Positions 13,201-25,872 of a stretch of DNA of 64,000 nt are shown piece by piece; within the stretch, counting starts at the first letter, position 1, and the number at the start of each line of letters is the position of its first letter. Both the position numbers and the translations under genes were made by a program. Source of the stretch: Cymbidium sinense (lineage: Eukaryota > Streptophyta > Magnoliopsida > Asparagales > Orchidaceae); the NCBI GenBank assembly GCA_021442155.1, contig CM038221.1:41735648-41799647 (forward strand). Direction: 5' to 3'. The notes beneath the pieces were generated by a model that was not told where the DNA came from, made no database searches, and saw only the letters and a program-made list of their open reading frames with translations.

Positions 13201-13960
13201 CCAATGACTTATTTCCCTCATCTTGAGGTGCTTCCTAGGAGGTAGAACCTTGCCACTATGGAGGTTGACTTGTGATCTCTTGTGGTAGGGTAATGGAAGA
13301 TTCTACACATGCATGAGGCTCACCTGACTTCTCCTATGGGACCTCAGAATGATGATTCCAAGTCTATCTCAAGAGGTGAACCAGAGTATTGAGTAGAAAA
13401 TCCAACTCAATAAGAAAGAGGAAGATCAATTGTTATAGTTGTTGTTTAGACTTGAAGAGTTATTAGGAATAAATTAGACAACCCATCGAGTGACACATAG
13501 ATATAATTCAAGCTAGCTTTATTCTTCAATTTCTTGGATTTGATAGGAGGTACATAGTAGAAATCAAGTAAAGTAAGAGGGTGAGGGATTTGATGCCTTC
13601 ATCATACAAGATGTCTACTAGAAGAAGAGCTAGTGAAAGGCGGTACTGATGTGGTAGCTAATGTGGACTGGAGGCTGACTCGGTTGATGGTTTGCTACTG
13701 GCTATCCCTGGGCAGCACATCTACGAGCTCCCCTTTCCTTAAGTTGGCTCGGCAAGACCTTCCTTGATGTTGGAGGTTTGAGCATCTCAGCACCTACAAG
13801 GAAAGTTTCTTGATCTTCGATATAATTTTCTTAGAGGTTTTGGATAAGGAGATATCTCAACCTTCTTTGATTTTCGAAGGATCACAAGTATCCCCAAGGA
13901 TTACTCCAATAGAACTGGATGGTTTTTCCATAAGGTATTCCTTTGGGATGACTATAGCAC
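13201..13960 (-). other. Gag-protease spacer of element 1
   Basis: This stretch separates the gag zinc-knuckle region from the protease lead-in. I see no recognised domain, and stops occur in all minus-strand frames. The corresponding spacer in element 3 (62240-63240) contains an open frame at 62536-62880 rich in Ser, Asn and Leu. It is therefore probably a poorly conserved part of the original polyprotein. Confidence 0.45.
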
Positions 13961-15354
13961 CAATCTTGAAGCTATGTTCAAGCCAGTCCTTAAATGTGAA
14001 GCAATCTTCCAAAACATGACCTAGCATATGGTGGTAGGGGAAAAGTTAGGATCATGCTTTTGCCACTTCCTCCGGTCTCCTAGGTTAGCTAAAATCAGCT
14101 TCTTTAAGAGATTGTTAAAAATCTTCCTAATTACCTTCCTTTAAATGAATAAGGCTTGTTAAGTTTACCCAAAAGAGTAGGTAGACCATAGCTACTTGGT
14201 GGCGGGTATGTGTACCACTAATGCTAATGATGTGGTTGAGGAGGAGGCAGTGTAGGTCATGGAGGCTATTGGCAGTAGGGTGCTCGTGGTGGTAGGAGGT
14301 GGAAGATGATGGAGCATGAGGGCCTCTCAAACCTCTCGGCGGTTATTTCCCTTTATCCTATCACGCCTGGGTTTCTTCTCATATACCTTGTGACTTTGGC
14401 TTTGTTGGTAGATCTGAGAAGGCAACTGTTTGGCTTCTCGCTAGCCTTGTTGATTAATTTCTCAAAAGTTTTGATGGTGAAACCTTTGAGCATGAAGCAA
14501 GGGCCATGGATATTCTTAAGCAGAATCTCGATGGTGCTTTTCGATTATGGTTCGCATTTTATACTCAAATTATGCCATCTGAGAATGTAATCAATGAGAG
14601 ACTCACCGGGATTTTGTTGAGACACAATGAGATCACCAACAGTGACCCTTTATTAAGCTCCAGCAAACCTCTTGATAAAAAGTTACTTCAACTTAGCAAA
14701 AGTCTTCAGTGAACCATTGGGAAGTTCAGCGTACCAGTCAAATGTTATACCCGCTAAGCTAATGATGAAGAGACAGAAGAGTAAAGCATCACTGCCACTG
14801 ATGTTGCAACAACTGGTCTTGAAATGTGCAATGTACTGCCTCAGGTTCCCACTGCCATCAAAACTCTTAAAAGAAGGTGGCAAAAAACCCTTAGGATATT
14901 GGATTGCATCGAATTCCTCCAGGTAGGGTCTACCATTTAGAATTGATGATCTTCCTCGGGCTTGACCCAATGCTTCTTTCACCTACTGCTCAACCATGCT
15001 CTTGATATCCTTTTCTTGTATGTAGGTACTATCCACTACCTTCCTATACATAATGGTGCTACCTTGCTCTACTGGAGATAAAGTCTTGGCTGGATGAAAG
15101 ACATGCACCAACTCTGGATGACTAATCTCAGCTATAGTAAGATGGACTATCGGTGCTTGATTTTGAAGCGCTAAGATAGATGCTAACAGATCTTCGAACC
15201 TCTTCTCCATCCTATCTATTTTTTCATCCTTTTCTGAAGGAGGTGTTGGGAGTAGGTAGTGTCTTCTTTTGCTTCCTTCACCTTCCATAGTCTGCTGCTC
15301 TCTAAGGAGGGATCCCCTGGTGTCTACCATGCAAACCCCTACAGAGTCTCCCAA
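13961..15354 (-). pseudogene. Gag (capsid and zinc-knuckle-like part) of element 1, broken
   Basis: Gag packages the element RNA in virus-like particles. The open piece at 14983-15354 has a charged segment (EKDEKIDRMEKRFEDLLASI) and ends with YIQEKDIKSMVEQ. It runs, after one stop, into 14683-14982 with EEFDAIQYPKGFLPPSFKSF and ITFDWYAELPNGSLKTF, typical of plant gypsy capsid. Further on come EILLKNIHGP, FTIKTFEKLINKA and YHHMLGHVLEDCFTFKDWLE (near 13985-14045). The last resembles the histidine/cysteine segment before protease in Tat gag, not a complete CCHC knuckle. Homologous pieces occur in elements 2 and 3. Confidence 0.8.
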
Positions 15355-16837
15355 TAAATCATCATCATTGGGGTCAAAGCTGATCTTCTCCTCATCAGAT
15401 TGGTCATATCATAAGATTTCTTTCTTCTCCATGAGATAGTTGGCAACAATATCATCTAGAGAATGATCTATCGAAACTGGCACAAATGACTTTAGCTGAC
15501 AGGTGATGGGATCACTATCATGCACTATGAGGCACCAGACCTCCCCTACTGTTGGAGAATTAACCCTGTGAGGGCTATACTCGCTGGAAGAGATATGCTT
15601 CTGACTATTACTAAATCTGCATGGGGTGACACTCCTAGGAGGCTCTATCATCATAGGTGCAATTGAGTTGTCACCTTCTCCCTTGGTAACTACTGCAATC
15701 ATTTATATGTCTTGCTGTGGTGGTAGTGATGAAGGGATGACCACTATGCTTCGAGGTTGTCATTCCTTCTTCACCCTTGGAAGGTCAGTAAGACCTCACC
15801 ACAGAGAGTGGTGGATGGATGGATCCAGCCATAGTCAAATCACCAACGGGGTCCTCTTCTCCCCAAATGCAGCCTTCATGGCCTTTGACAGAATTGGAAA
15901 TGCTAGAACATGGATAGGTGACAGTGAATGGGGGGTAGAGCGGTGTGGTGGAGGCACCGCCGACTCTCTTAGAACAGGAGTTGCTCTCTTGTGATGGGTA
16001 GTCCCCATGAGTAGAATGATGTCAGTATGATTAACGTGGGTAGCGCGTCAATCAGGGAAATCAACAAGTGTAGAGGCCATTGACTGACGGCTAAACCTCC
16101 GTCTCTTCTGACTAGTGATATGAACTAGTGTGGGCCTCCAGCCCTTTCATGTCAATATGCTTCCCACATTCTGGGGATGATCTCAAATCAAATTGAGCCC
16201 CTCGAGATCGCTCAGGCTCACCAGCTGGCGTGAGCAGGTGACATATGACCTCCTACTCGGTGGTGTCAGGTGAGGGAGGTAAAGCAAGATCCTCTAACAC
16301 ATCCTCTCTATCAGACTTAGAGAAAGGATGGAACGAGTTCGCTGTAACCAGTAGGGAAACCATTGTGGGTAGATCCTCTACAACTGATCGAGTAGCTGCC
16401 TCCATCTCCCTAGCGATGTGGGTGTGGTACCACTTTATCATGTGGTTTTTGTTTCTCCTTTGGGTCTTGGTAGGGTGAGCAGAGCTAGAAACCTCAAAAG
16501 TAGGAGACAATCCACGGGATCGAGCCTTCCCCTTTAAGGTGCTTGAGTGGGGTAGCAGAACCAGGGGTGCACATGTGCATCACAATTTGCTTTGTGGGAA
16601 TCATCACAACCTTCCTCTTCATTGAGGGAATCTCAAATGGCGACATATGCAGATAACTCTGCCCGCCACTATGCCTCTACTAACAGTCATGAGGGAGGTC
16701 CCTCACATGTAATTTGGGCCCCTCAAAACCTCATCCAAAGTGAATGAGGTGGGTGTAGTCAGAGCGGGGAAGGATGGCCTGATCTAGGGCGAATCCATTC
16801 CATGGGGAAAAGTGAACACATACTTGGGTGTTGTCAT
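15355..16837 (-). pseudogene. Upstream coding region (gag N-terminal extension or separate ORF) of element 1
   Basis: A long 5' coding segment precedes the capsid. The likely start is the ATG complementary to 16835-16837, giving MTTPKYVFTF; element 3 has the matching start MPSRKLIFSF at 59284. The pattern M-x3-K-x2-F-x-F is kept. A second shared block is KTQRRNKNHMIK (near 16450-16470) against KTQRRNKNHKIK in element 3. No known domain is recognised. Ogre-type elements carry an extra ORF before gag, and this could be its equivalent or simply a long gag N-terminus. Several stops are present. Confidence 0.55.
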
Positions 16838-19302
16838 TAGATCAAACTATACTAAACTGAGATTGAAAAGCTGACTGAAGCTGACTGTAACTGTAATGTC
16901 AAAAATAAACTTGAATCAGAATTTCTTGATTTGTTAATTTTAAATTTAGAATTTGAACCCATACTCAACATCTTGAAAGTGTTAAGTTGGGCTCAAATGA
17001 TTTAGAAGATTTTGAGATTTGATTGGAAAGAGGATTTTGAATGTAGAATCCACTTTCAACAAATTTGGATATGTTGAAAATGGGTTCAAATATTTTTGAA
17101 GAGATGCTTCCATAGGTTCATATTTGAATTTTGATTTTGATTTTGAGGATCCTTTATTTAACAAATTTGGGTATGTTAAAATAAAGGGTCAATTTGATTT
17201 TGATTTGAGATTTTTGGAATCTTCTCACTTAGTAAATTTGGGTATGCTAAGCGAGGTGTTTGAAAATAATTTCTTCTTTTTCTTTATTTTTTTGTTTTAT
17301 GAATCATTTGTGATTTGAAAATGGGATTCTCATTTAGAAAATTTGGGTATGCAAATGTGTTTCATTTATTTTATTTTATTTTTTTGAAATTTTTTGAAAA
17401 TAGGATTCTTAGCAAATTTAGGTGTGCTAAGGAAATCCTAATGTGTTTCTTTTGTTTTTAGAGATTTTGATTTTAAAAAATAGGATTCTTAGCAAATTTG
17501 GGTATGCTAAGGAAATCTTAATGTGTTTCTTTTGTTTCATATCTTGTTTTGAAAATGGAGACTTCACTTTAGCAAATGTGGTATGCTAGAATGAAGTTCC
17601 AAAAGTGTTTCTTTTATTTTGGATTTTATTTTGAAAAATGGAGACTTCACTTTAGCAAATATGGTATGCTAAAATGAAGTTCCAAAAGCACTTTGAAAAT
17701 TTTGTTTTGAAAAAAGGGAGACTTCACTTTAGCAAATATGGTATTTTAGAATAAAGTTCCAATGTGCTTTAAAATTTTGTGAAATTGACATTTCACTTAG
17801 CAAATTTGAGTAGGCTAAATTAAATTCCAAAAATATGTTTCAAATTTTTTATTTTGAAAAATGGAGACTTCACTTTAGCAAATATGGTATGCTAAAATGA
17901 AGTTCCAAAAGTGTTTTGAATTTTGTGAAATGGACACTCACTTAGCAAATTTAAATATGCTAAATGAAATTCCAAAAAAATGTGTTTCAAATTTTGTTTT
18001 GGAAAAGAGAGACTTCATTTTAGCAAATGTGGTATGCTAGAATGAACTTCCAATGTGTTTTTGAATTTTTATGAAATGGAGATTTCACTTAGAAAATTTG
18101 GGTATGTTAAATGAAATTCCAAAAATGTGTTTCAAATTTGGTTTTTGAAAAGGGAGACTTCATTTTAGCAAATGTGGTATGCCGGAATGAAGTTCCAAAC
18201 ATGTTTTGAAAATTTTTGTGTTTTTGTTGATTTTGAAAAGAGAGATTTCCATTTAACAAATTTGGGTATGTAAGATGGAAATCAATCATATTTTATTTTA
18301 CAAATATGTATTTTCATGTGTGATTATTGCTTTTTGAAAGTGGAAATTCCAATGTAATCATATATGGAATATGTTAAGTGATATTTCAAAATAATTCATT
18401 TTATTTGGAAATGAAATCTTCATTCAATAAATTTGGGTATATTGAATGGAGATGTTCATATGTGCTTTTGAAAATTTTATTTTTGATTTTGATGGGAAAT
18501 GAAACCTCCATTCAATAAATATGGGTATATTGAATGGGGAGGTTTCATATGTACCTTTTGAAAATTTTATTTTTGATTTTGATTGAAAATGAAACTTTCA
18601 TTCAATAAATATGGGTATATTGAATGGAGAGGTTTCATATGTGCTTTTTGAAGGGGTGAAAAATTTTGACTTAACACTTGAGAAATGTGTTGAATGGAAT
18701 TTCAAAGTTGTGATTTTGGCTTGAAGATGTAACGTCCATTCAACACATTTGGATTTATTGAATGGAAAGGCCCATCTTCAATATTTTATGCTTTTTGAAA
18801 GTTTGTGATTGTTGAATTTTATTTTTAAAAATGAAGTCTTCATCAAAGTGAATTGAGTGAAGAAGTTCATTTGTGCTTTTAGATAATATGAGTGTTGGCT
18901 TTATTTTTCAAATGTTTCTACATGTAACAATTGTGAAAAATTGTTAGATGTAGTGCAAATATTTTATTAAGTGTATTTTGAAAAAATGTATTTTGAAAAG
19001 CAAGACTTTTATGAAGGATTTATTTTGTCTTTATTTTTAGAATGAACATTTACCATAAAATGGTAAGGAGGAAGTCTTTATTTTCTTTTTTATTCAATTT
19101 TATTTTCATTGGGGAACCAGGGGTTTTAAGACCAGAGGTCCTAAAACCTAAAGATGTTGGCTAGCTTAACTTTGATGAAATAAGCCAATGAAGAAAAAGA
19201 TAGTCTTGGATTCATACAAAAGTATAAACCCACTATCAATACTTGGAGACAACGATCATTTACCAAAGATGGAGAGAAACCATCTCAGAATTCATAAAAA
19301 AT
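16838..19302 (-). other. 5' leader of element 1
   Basis: This is the untranslated stretch between the 5' LTR/PBS and the first ATG of the coding region. It is AT-rich and non-coding, and is mostly filled by the hairpin array listed separately. The LTR-proximal end (19230-19302) aligns with the sequence next to the PBS of element 3: CTTGGAGA...AGATGGAGAG is shared. The PBS itself is too decayed to read with confidence (about 19283-19302). Confidence 0.7.
17049..18775 (-). repeat. Tandem array of hairpin-forming units in the element 1 leader
   Basis: About 20 units of roughly 65-100 bp each hold an inverted repeat around a common 8-11 nt loop (plus strand AAATTTGGGTA or AAATATGGTA). Examples: TTTCAACA (17054-17061) pairs with TGTTGAAA (17072-17079). 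Near 17647-17680, CTTCACTTTAGCA pairs with TGCTAAAATGAAG. Near 18243-18285, GATTTCCAT pairs with ATGGAAATC. Near 18503-18548, GAAACCTCCATTCAATA pairs, with a bulge, with TATTGAATGGGGAGGTTTC. Stem sequences differ between units but remain complementary. Function is unknown; structured leader RNA is the simplest idea. Confidence 0.75.
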
Positions 19303-20877
19303 CAGGGTAAAATTTTATATTCTTACCTTCATCTATGGTGAAAACAAAAATATAAAACCTCTTGTTGGGATGCCACGTAGATCCACATATATTTTTATCA
19401 AGGTGATCAGGTATGACATTGAGGAAATGTGTACTATCTCAAAAGATAGAAGTCACCACCCTACAATGGACCTAATCACCTTAATAAGGACTCCTAAGGA
19501 TTATAGGTCTTCAAAATGTACCATAGATTCTTTCCCTACTTTACATGGAAAAGTAAAGAAGGGTTTATTTTAAACTGGGTTCGTTAAGTTCCCTTTAGAG
19601 GCAAGCCCCTATAGTTAATTACATATTAAGGTATGAAATTCTTTAAGAATACTGTCGATTAACGTAAATGATCATTATCTCCAAAGACTTTAAAAAGATA
19701 GAACTATTAATAATTTTGTTTATTTTTAGAAAGTCAAGTGGGATAGATCAAGAAGAGGGAGTTCTTATCGAAGCTAAATGAAAATAAGTAGGGAATGCTT
19801 AAGATACTAGGAAGCCTAATAAGCATCCCAAACTATCCTATGATTGAGCTTTACATTTTTGAAATTGAATTAATTTGTTTGAGTTGAATTTTCATTAGAA
19901 TGTTAGGGCTTATAATTCCATGATACAAGGTCATGAAAATGCCTAAGAGGTGAGGATTTATGCTCGTAGCCCAAAGGGAAGTAGCAACCTCTGAATCTAA
20001 ATCTAGGGATCTTTGGTGAGCCAAAAGCATGACCTAAATCTAAGAAGAAAATGAGTATTTGGTTTATCTCCACAAGAGAGGATAACCACCCGACAATTGG
20101 ACTTACAACCGCCTGGGGGTGGCCGCCAACTAACTCCTCCTATGGTTTTAAAATATATAGGCAAGTCATATGTTTATGCAAGATAACAAAGTTGTTATTT
20201 ATTCAGAATGAGGCTAACTCCTTAAACACACCTCCTAAAGAGACTAGATCATGTAGGGTATGAATTCATGATTTAAATCTAATGCAAACTTTTCATATGT
20301 TTATTTTCATTTTGGATAATCATTTGACTCAAGCTATAGGATTCTTTATGCCTAATGCATGAGAAATTAGATTATGGGCCAAAATCAATAAGATAAGAGG
20401 TGTGTTTCCACCATGGCTCTCACAGGTCAAGCCAAGTTCTCAGGTGGAAAGCCCTCAATCAAGAGTGAAATAATATGCTTTATGCATGATGTTAGAAAAG
20501 AAATACACACACATCCAGCTAAGGGTTACTAATTATTTTATCTTGATTTTAACTTAGGCTTTAGATGAGGTTATGAGTTATTTATTTTTAATTTTGAGTT
20601 GATTAATTTGGTAGAAGATTTATTTTTCTTAAAGAGCCTAATCGTCATCCAGGCCTTACATCAAGCAAGAAAGAAACTGGAAAAGGATGCCATCTTAGTG
20701 CACAAGCTAAACAAAACATCAAATATTTTATAGAGCTACATAAAAGAATAAAAGGACATTTGTGGTCTGACACGACCCCACAAACCTGAAAATAAATTGG
20801 GAAGCCAAGCTCTACCCTTATACACCCATATTACAAATGAATCAATTACAATTAAGCAAGGAATTCATGTTATGACG

Positions 20878-20963
20878 GTCTTCATTCTTCACTTCTTCTT
20901 CCTTTTCTTCTTTTCTTCTTTTCTTCTTTCTTCTTTTTTTTCTTCTTTTTGTTCCTTCTTTTG
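20878..20963 (+). repeat. CTT-rich pyrimidine microsatellite in LTR
   Basis: An almost pure pyrimidine run of TTCTTCTTTTCTT-like repeats. The same place in other LTR copies has shorter versions (near 41490-41535 and 47742-47775, and GAA-rich in the solo LTR near 39520-39552). It is therefore a local expansion in this copy. Confidence 0.8.
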
Positions 20964-23900
20964 GATGGTTGGAATATGTTTTCTCAAAGGTCACATGGTA
21001 CTATAAGATGAGATCTTATGACCAATGCTCATCCTAATCCCCCATAACAATCATTTCCCTAATTGCAAAATTACATGAAAAGGAAAAGTAAATCTAACTA
21101 ACAACCAAAATAGAGATTAGCTAAACAAACCATACAATTCCAAATGTATATTGGACTTAGCACCCCACACATGGGTAACCAAGTCCACCTAGCCTATTGG
21201 ATTATGCTTAGGGGTATAAGCACCCGCACAGTAAAAGCAATTATATTTTTATTACAATGCCTCTTAAGCACAATCTCATGTAAAAGATAATGGCTAGACT
21301 AAGATTGCCCTACCATTCATTCTATGCACATACACCCTATCATCCAGACTAGAAATAATACATCACAAAATAAAAATAAGTATCAAACCATACACTACTA
21401 ACCTAAAAGAAGTGGTGACAGTCTTTGTGTGTCATTTAAGGTTGTGTGGTATGCTTTAGCTTTAAGGTTTAAATTTTCTAAGTATGAAAAATGTTCAACT
21501 TAGATTGGTGGTTTTATATTTAGGATTAATTTTTATTTTGCATTTTGATTTGATTTAAGTGAATCTACAATTAATTACTAAGTTGTAAAGAGAGGGAAAA
21601 GAGAAGAGAACTTCTCTTTCTTTCCCAACCTAAGTAATTTCTAAAGTGGATTCATATTTGATTTCTTTTAGTGAATGTATTATTATGTATTTTAATTAAT
21701 CCTAATTTTAGATTTTTTCTAAACAAACCCATTCAAAAAGAAAGGCATTTTAAGATTAAGTAAAGTGAATTAATATCACAAAACACACATCACTTCATTT
21801 CTTTCCCAACATGTATAACATGCATATGAATGAATCCTAAGCATATCTATACATTCAAATGAGAATGTTTAGCACACTTTAATGATGAATTCTAAGTAGT
21901 GTTACTTAAGAAAATTTGATACTTTATGATGCATGATTTTCATTAAGTAGAAAAGAGTTATTCTTTTATCCTTTATTCATATGCACATGTGTATGTATGA
22001 AAGGCATAAGTGAGTACAACACCATTATTAGCACCAGGGGTGTAAGGTACAAGACCTACTTAGGGCTACTTAAAGCCTCGCAACCCTGGGGTTGTCCAAA
22101 TTAATATACCACTTTCCTTAAATACATATGCATGTACAAAAGAAATAAATGGAAAAAGAAAGATGTAAAGTTTATGTTTATTTAATTTTTGGTTTGTTTA
22201 TGCAATTTATGTGTGTAAATGTAAAGATCCTTCTTAAGTTATAACATGGAAGAGGATAAGAGTAGATTTTAAGCAAGTGTTATATTCTTTTAAAAGAACT
22301 ATACACTTTTCAAATCTTATTCAAATCCATGTTAAGAGGAAAGAAAAGAAGTAAACATAAGACACATTTTTATATTCACATGCAAGCTTATAAATAAAGT
22401 ACAAGTTGCATTCCTTTTAGTTTTGATATTTGATTTATAAGTTTTCAAAATAATTTTAGATTTAATAGTGATAATAGCCATTCATATTTTTACTTTAGCC
22501 AACCCATGCAATTTGACATAAAGAAAACATTCCATTTTTAATTTGATTTTTAAAAGGGATGGATGCATGATTTTCATATGAGATACACATTTAGCATGCT
22601 AGGAAAGAAATAAAGTGATGAAAGCAATGTAAATTCATTCACCCTATATAATTCCTAAAGACAATCCTATAAAATAAGAAAGTTCAAAGTGAATCAAAGT
22701 TTGTTTAATGTGATTTTTGTTTTGAATTTGCTTTATGTTTGATTTAAGAAATGTAAAGAAATGTTTGCTAGTCCTAACCCATTTCCCCCATATGTGAGTT
22801 AATTTAGTTTATTCTTATGATCATTAGGTGATCTTTATATTTTGTTTAGGTTAAGGTGTGAATTAAGTGTGTTAATTACCCCTTACCTACACCACCTTAG
22901 CACACTTAACCAAATAATTATGAGCCAATGGATGAGATAAAATCACACAAGAAATTTAAATCAGTACTACACCTAAGAAAGAAGGGGCCTAATGTAATTA
23001 GCTCATGATTAATGATTACTTAAGCTAAAGGGTTTAATTTAAGTAATTTCATAACCCTTCCCACAGATGTTAGTTGGATTTTGTTTTCCTTAATGCACTT
23101 AGGTTATTAAACACCTAAGCACCTACCCAAGATGAATAAGTTAAGTTCTGGAAGGTTTTAGAATTTTATCAAATTAATTAGGGGAACACATCCAACACAT
23201 CCAATGGCTAGATTCTCATGGTTTGAAACTTCCCTTCACAAAGGACTAAGAGGAGATGAAATTATGCTCAGTTTAATGGCATACCTCACGGAGGCTATCA
23301 CCGATGCTCGATTCCCTTAAAGTAGCTTTGTCTAGTGGAGATGAAGCCTTGTTGAAGTTTTGAGGTATTAAAATTGGATGGATCTTCCTATGGACCAAGT
23401 TCACCTACAAGTGGGCTCGGACTTGATCAAGAGGTCTCCTCCATTGCTTAGAGAACTTGTGTGAAGGCTTGGGTGAACTCAATTGAGTTCCCTAATGAAG
23501 CTTGCAAAATGAATTGGATTAGTTTGGAGTATTGAGTAAGATGGATTAGTGAGGGAGCTCCCCTATTTTCAGTCTAAGAAAATTGAGAAATGGAAAATTT
23601 GAACTCACTCTAGGAAGCTTCGCGAGTCTTGGGAATGGTTCCTCTGGCTTCCCTAAGCTCAATCAAATTGGAGAGTGTTGAATTGAAATGGGGAGCATAT
23701 CTCCCCCTAGAGCAATCAAACGACCAAGCTTAGAGATTCCATTTTTGATCAATTGACCTCAAGCAATGGGTTGTTAGGCCGTTTAGGGTTTGCACATGGG
23801 TCAGTTTGGCTAGAGAAGGGTAGTGGAGAAGTTGCACATGTGGAAAATGAGAGGAGGAATGATCCCCATGTGCTTATTTCCATGGGGGTGGTCAGTTTTG

Positions 23901-24129
23901 ACCTTGGTTTGGGTTGGGCTGACCCAAACCCAATGGGCTAGGTGCACCACACTCACTAATGTCCACTTGGTCCTCTAAGAGGGTGTCAAATGATCATGGA
24001 GAGGATTTGATCAAATTCCAAGTGAATTTGGCCAAAATTTATGCTTTGACCTAGGGGTGAAATGGTCATTTGGCTCGGATTTCAATTTTAATATGTTTGG
24101 TATGATTGAAAAATGGGTTGGGCCAAGTT

Positions 24130-25000
24130 TCAATGAATTTGGAGTTGATTTGATATGATTTGGCTCATGTTGACCCATTTAGGTCAAAATGGGTCAACTT
24201 GAGTCAAGTTGACCAATTGGTCTAATTGGGTCAAACCAAGGGTTGGGTCAAGTTCATATACCCATTTGAAATGTTTTGGCAACTTTGGTTTGGTTCAATT
24301 TGGTTTATATTTGGATTTGGTTCATTTGATTTCATTTAGGTAAAATGGGTCAAGTTGACCAATTTGATCCATTTGACCTATTTGGGTTAGGTCATGGGTT
24401 GGTTTAGGTTTCATTGGTTATTTGAAATGGATTGGTATCTTTATTTCCAATCAATTTGATTTATATTTGGATTTGGCTCAATTTGACCCTTTAGGTCAAG
24501 TTAGGTTCAAGGTCAATTGGGATAAGTTAGGTCTAGTTGCCCAATTGAGGCTTTGGTCAAGTTCAACAATCAGTTTGGAATGAAATTGACCCATTGGTTT
24601 CAATAAATTTGGCTTAGATCAAGTTTTGACACATTTTTACTTTTTAGGTCAATTTGAGTCAACTTGGGTCAAGTGGCCAATTGGGCTAGGTTAGGCTCAA
24701 ATGATGACTTGGTCAAGTTCAAACATTGATCATGAATGAGTTTTGATCAATGGTTTCAATCAATTTGGCCTATGGTGGATATTGGCAAGTTTAGGTTTCA
24801 TTTTGGCTAAGTGTTGACTTGGTTTGACCCAATTTGAGTGATTGATCATCTTATGATGATTGTTTCTCACAATGTGAGGCTTAGATGGGCTTAGTTCAAT
24901 CCAATTTGGTTAGGATTGAAATTTGGCTCATAATGGGTAATTTAGGTCATTTTGGGACAAATGAGCCTAAATAGGTCAAATAGTTTGGTCAAAGCTTGAT
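24130..25000 (-). repeat. TTGAC/GTCAA-rich repeat in U3 of the element 1 5' LTR
   Basis: This is the counterpart of 3880-4720. In 24170-24252 alone I count seven TTGAC or GTCAA cores. They are arranged in degenerate tandem copies of TTGACCAATTTG/GGGTCAAG. In element sense this lies upstream of where transcription should start. Confidence 0.65.
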
Positions 25001-25872
25001 TTGAGTTTGATTGAACTCACACATGGACTTATGATTGAAATATAAATCCATTTGTAAGTGATTTGAAGTCAAATGAGTTTTGATTCATTTGATAATTTCA
25101 AGTTCAAAAGGGTGAAACATGAGTTTGAATTTGGTTTGATTTTTGAATTTGGTTTTAGTTTGATGATTGAAGTTTGTTTTTATATTTGAATTCATGATTG
25201 AAGGATTGATTGAATCATTAAGAAAAATCAAGGGTTTGGCTTGATTTGAAATTGATTTGGCTAAGTTCAAGAATTTGACTCGAAAGGCTTAGGTTGAATT
25301 TGAGTTTGAGTTTTGAATTGATTTTTGGCTATTTGAATTTATATTTCATTTATATTTGTGAATATAAATGGGTTATGAGAACATTCCTTGAATTTAAATT
25401 GATTTAGATTTGATTTGAGCTAAGTCCATGAGAGGAATCAAAATGACTTAGGAAAGATTTTTTTTATTTGGATGTGAATTTTGAATTTGGTTTGATTGAT
25501 TTGAATTTATATTTCATTTATATATGTGAATATAAATGAAAATATAAATGCATTATGAGAAAATTCCTTGAATTTGAATTGATTTAGATTTGATTTGAGC
25601 TAAGTACATGAGAGGAAATCAAAATGACTTAGGAAATATTTTGGAATTTGGAATCCAATCATGGGCTTCAATCATAAGTTTCAATTATTTAGAATTGATT
25701 CATGATTTGAGAAAATACATTGAATTGATTCAAGATTTGAGTTAGAGTTGGAGTTGATATGAGTTTGGAGTTTTGACTTGGAAGAAAGAAGTGAAGGAAC
25801 TCTTAAAGTCCAAGAGAACTCCTATGTCTAAGATGGAGGGGTTGAGTGCTCATCCTAAAAATGAGGTCAACA

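Larger units (their letters stand above)
1..25872 (-). mobile_element. Element 1: giant Tat/Ogre-like Ty3/gypsy retrotransposon, 3' LTR cut by window edge
   Basis: On the minus strand the order is 5' LTR (19303-25872), leader, gag, protease, RT, RNase H, second RNase H, integrase, 3' UTR and 3' LTR (1-5676). This is the Ty3/gypsy order; the second RNase H, with its NNEAxYEAL-type motif, is typical of the plant Tat lineage. The two LTRs align over about 5.5 kb. The first about 1.8 kb of the 5' LTR (19303-21098) has no partner in the window, so the 3' LTR should start about 1.8 kb to the left and the whole element should be about 27-28 kb. All reading frames are broken. Its right edge (25872/25873) lies inside the integrase region of element 2, so it inserted there; TAACC at 25873-25877 is the expected right copy of the target duplication. 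The left copy is outside the window. Confidence 0.9.
19303..25872 (-). repeat. 5' LTR of element 1
   Basis: The right end is ...GAGGTCAACA at 25872. The left end is less sharp: TATGGTG at about 19334 aligns with the TGTGGTG end of other copies, but the alignment of flanking sequence allows a boundary anywhere in 19303-19334. Relative to the solo LTR and to the 3' LTR it lacks about 825 bp at about 23182, where TTAATTAGG joins GGGGAAC. Adding this back gives about 7.4 kb, the solo LTR length. It contains a pyrimidine tract, one copy of the variable unit of about 250 bp (near 22010-22105) and the TTGAC-rich U3 region. Confidence 0.85.

Noticed and set aside
16245..16478. Plus-strand frame with a hydrophobic, Trp-rich end resembling a membrane segment
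   Set aside because: It is antisense to the conserved upstream coding region of element 1 (KTQRRNKNH block) and has no counterpart elsewhere.
17049..18775. CRISPR-like array
   Set aside because: Units are degenerate, spacers are not unique insert sequences, no cas genes exist, and the setting is a plant retrotransposon leader.
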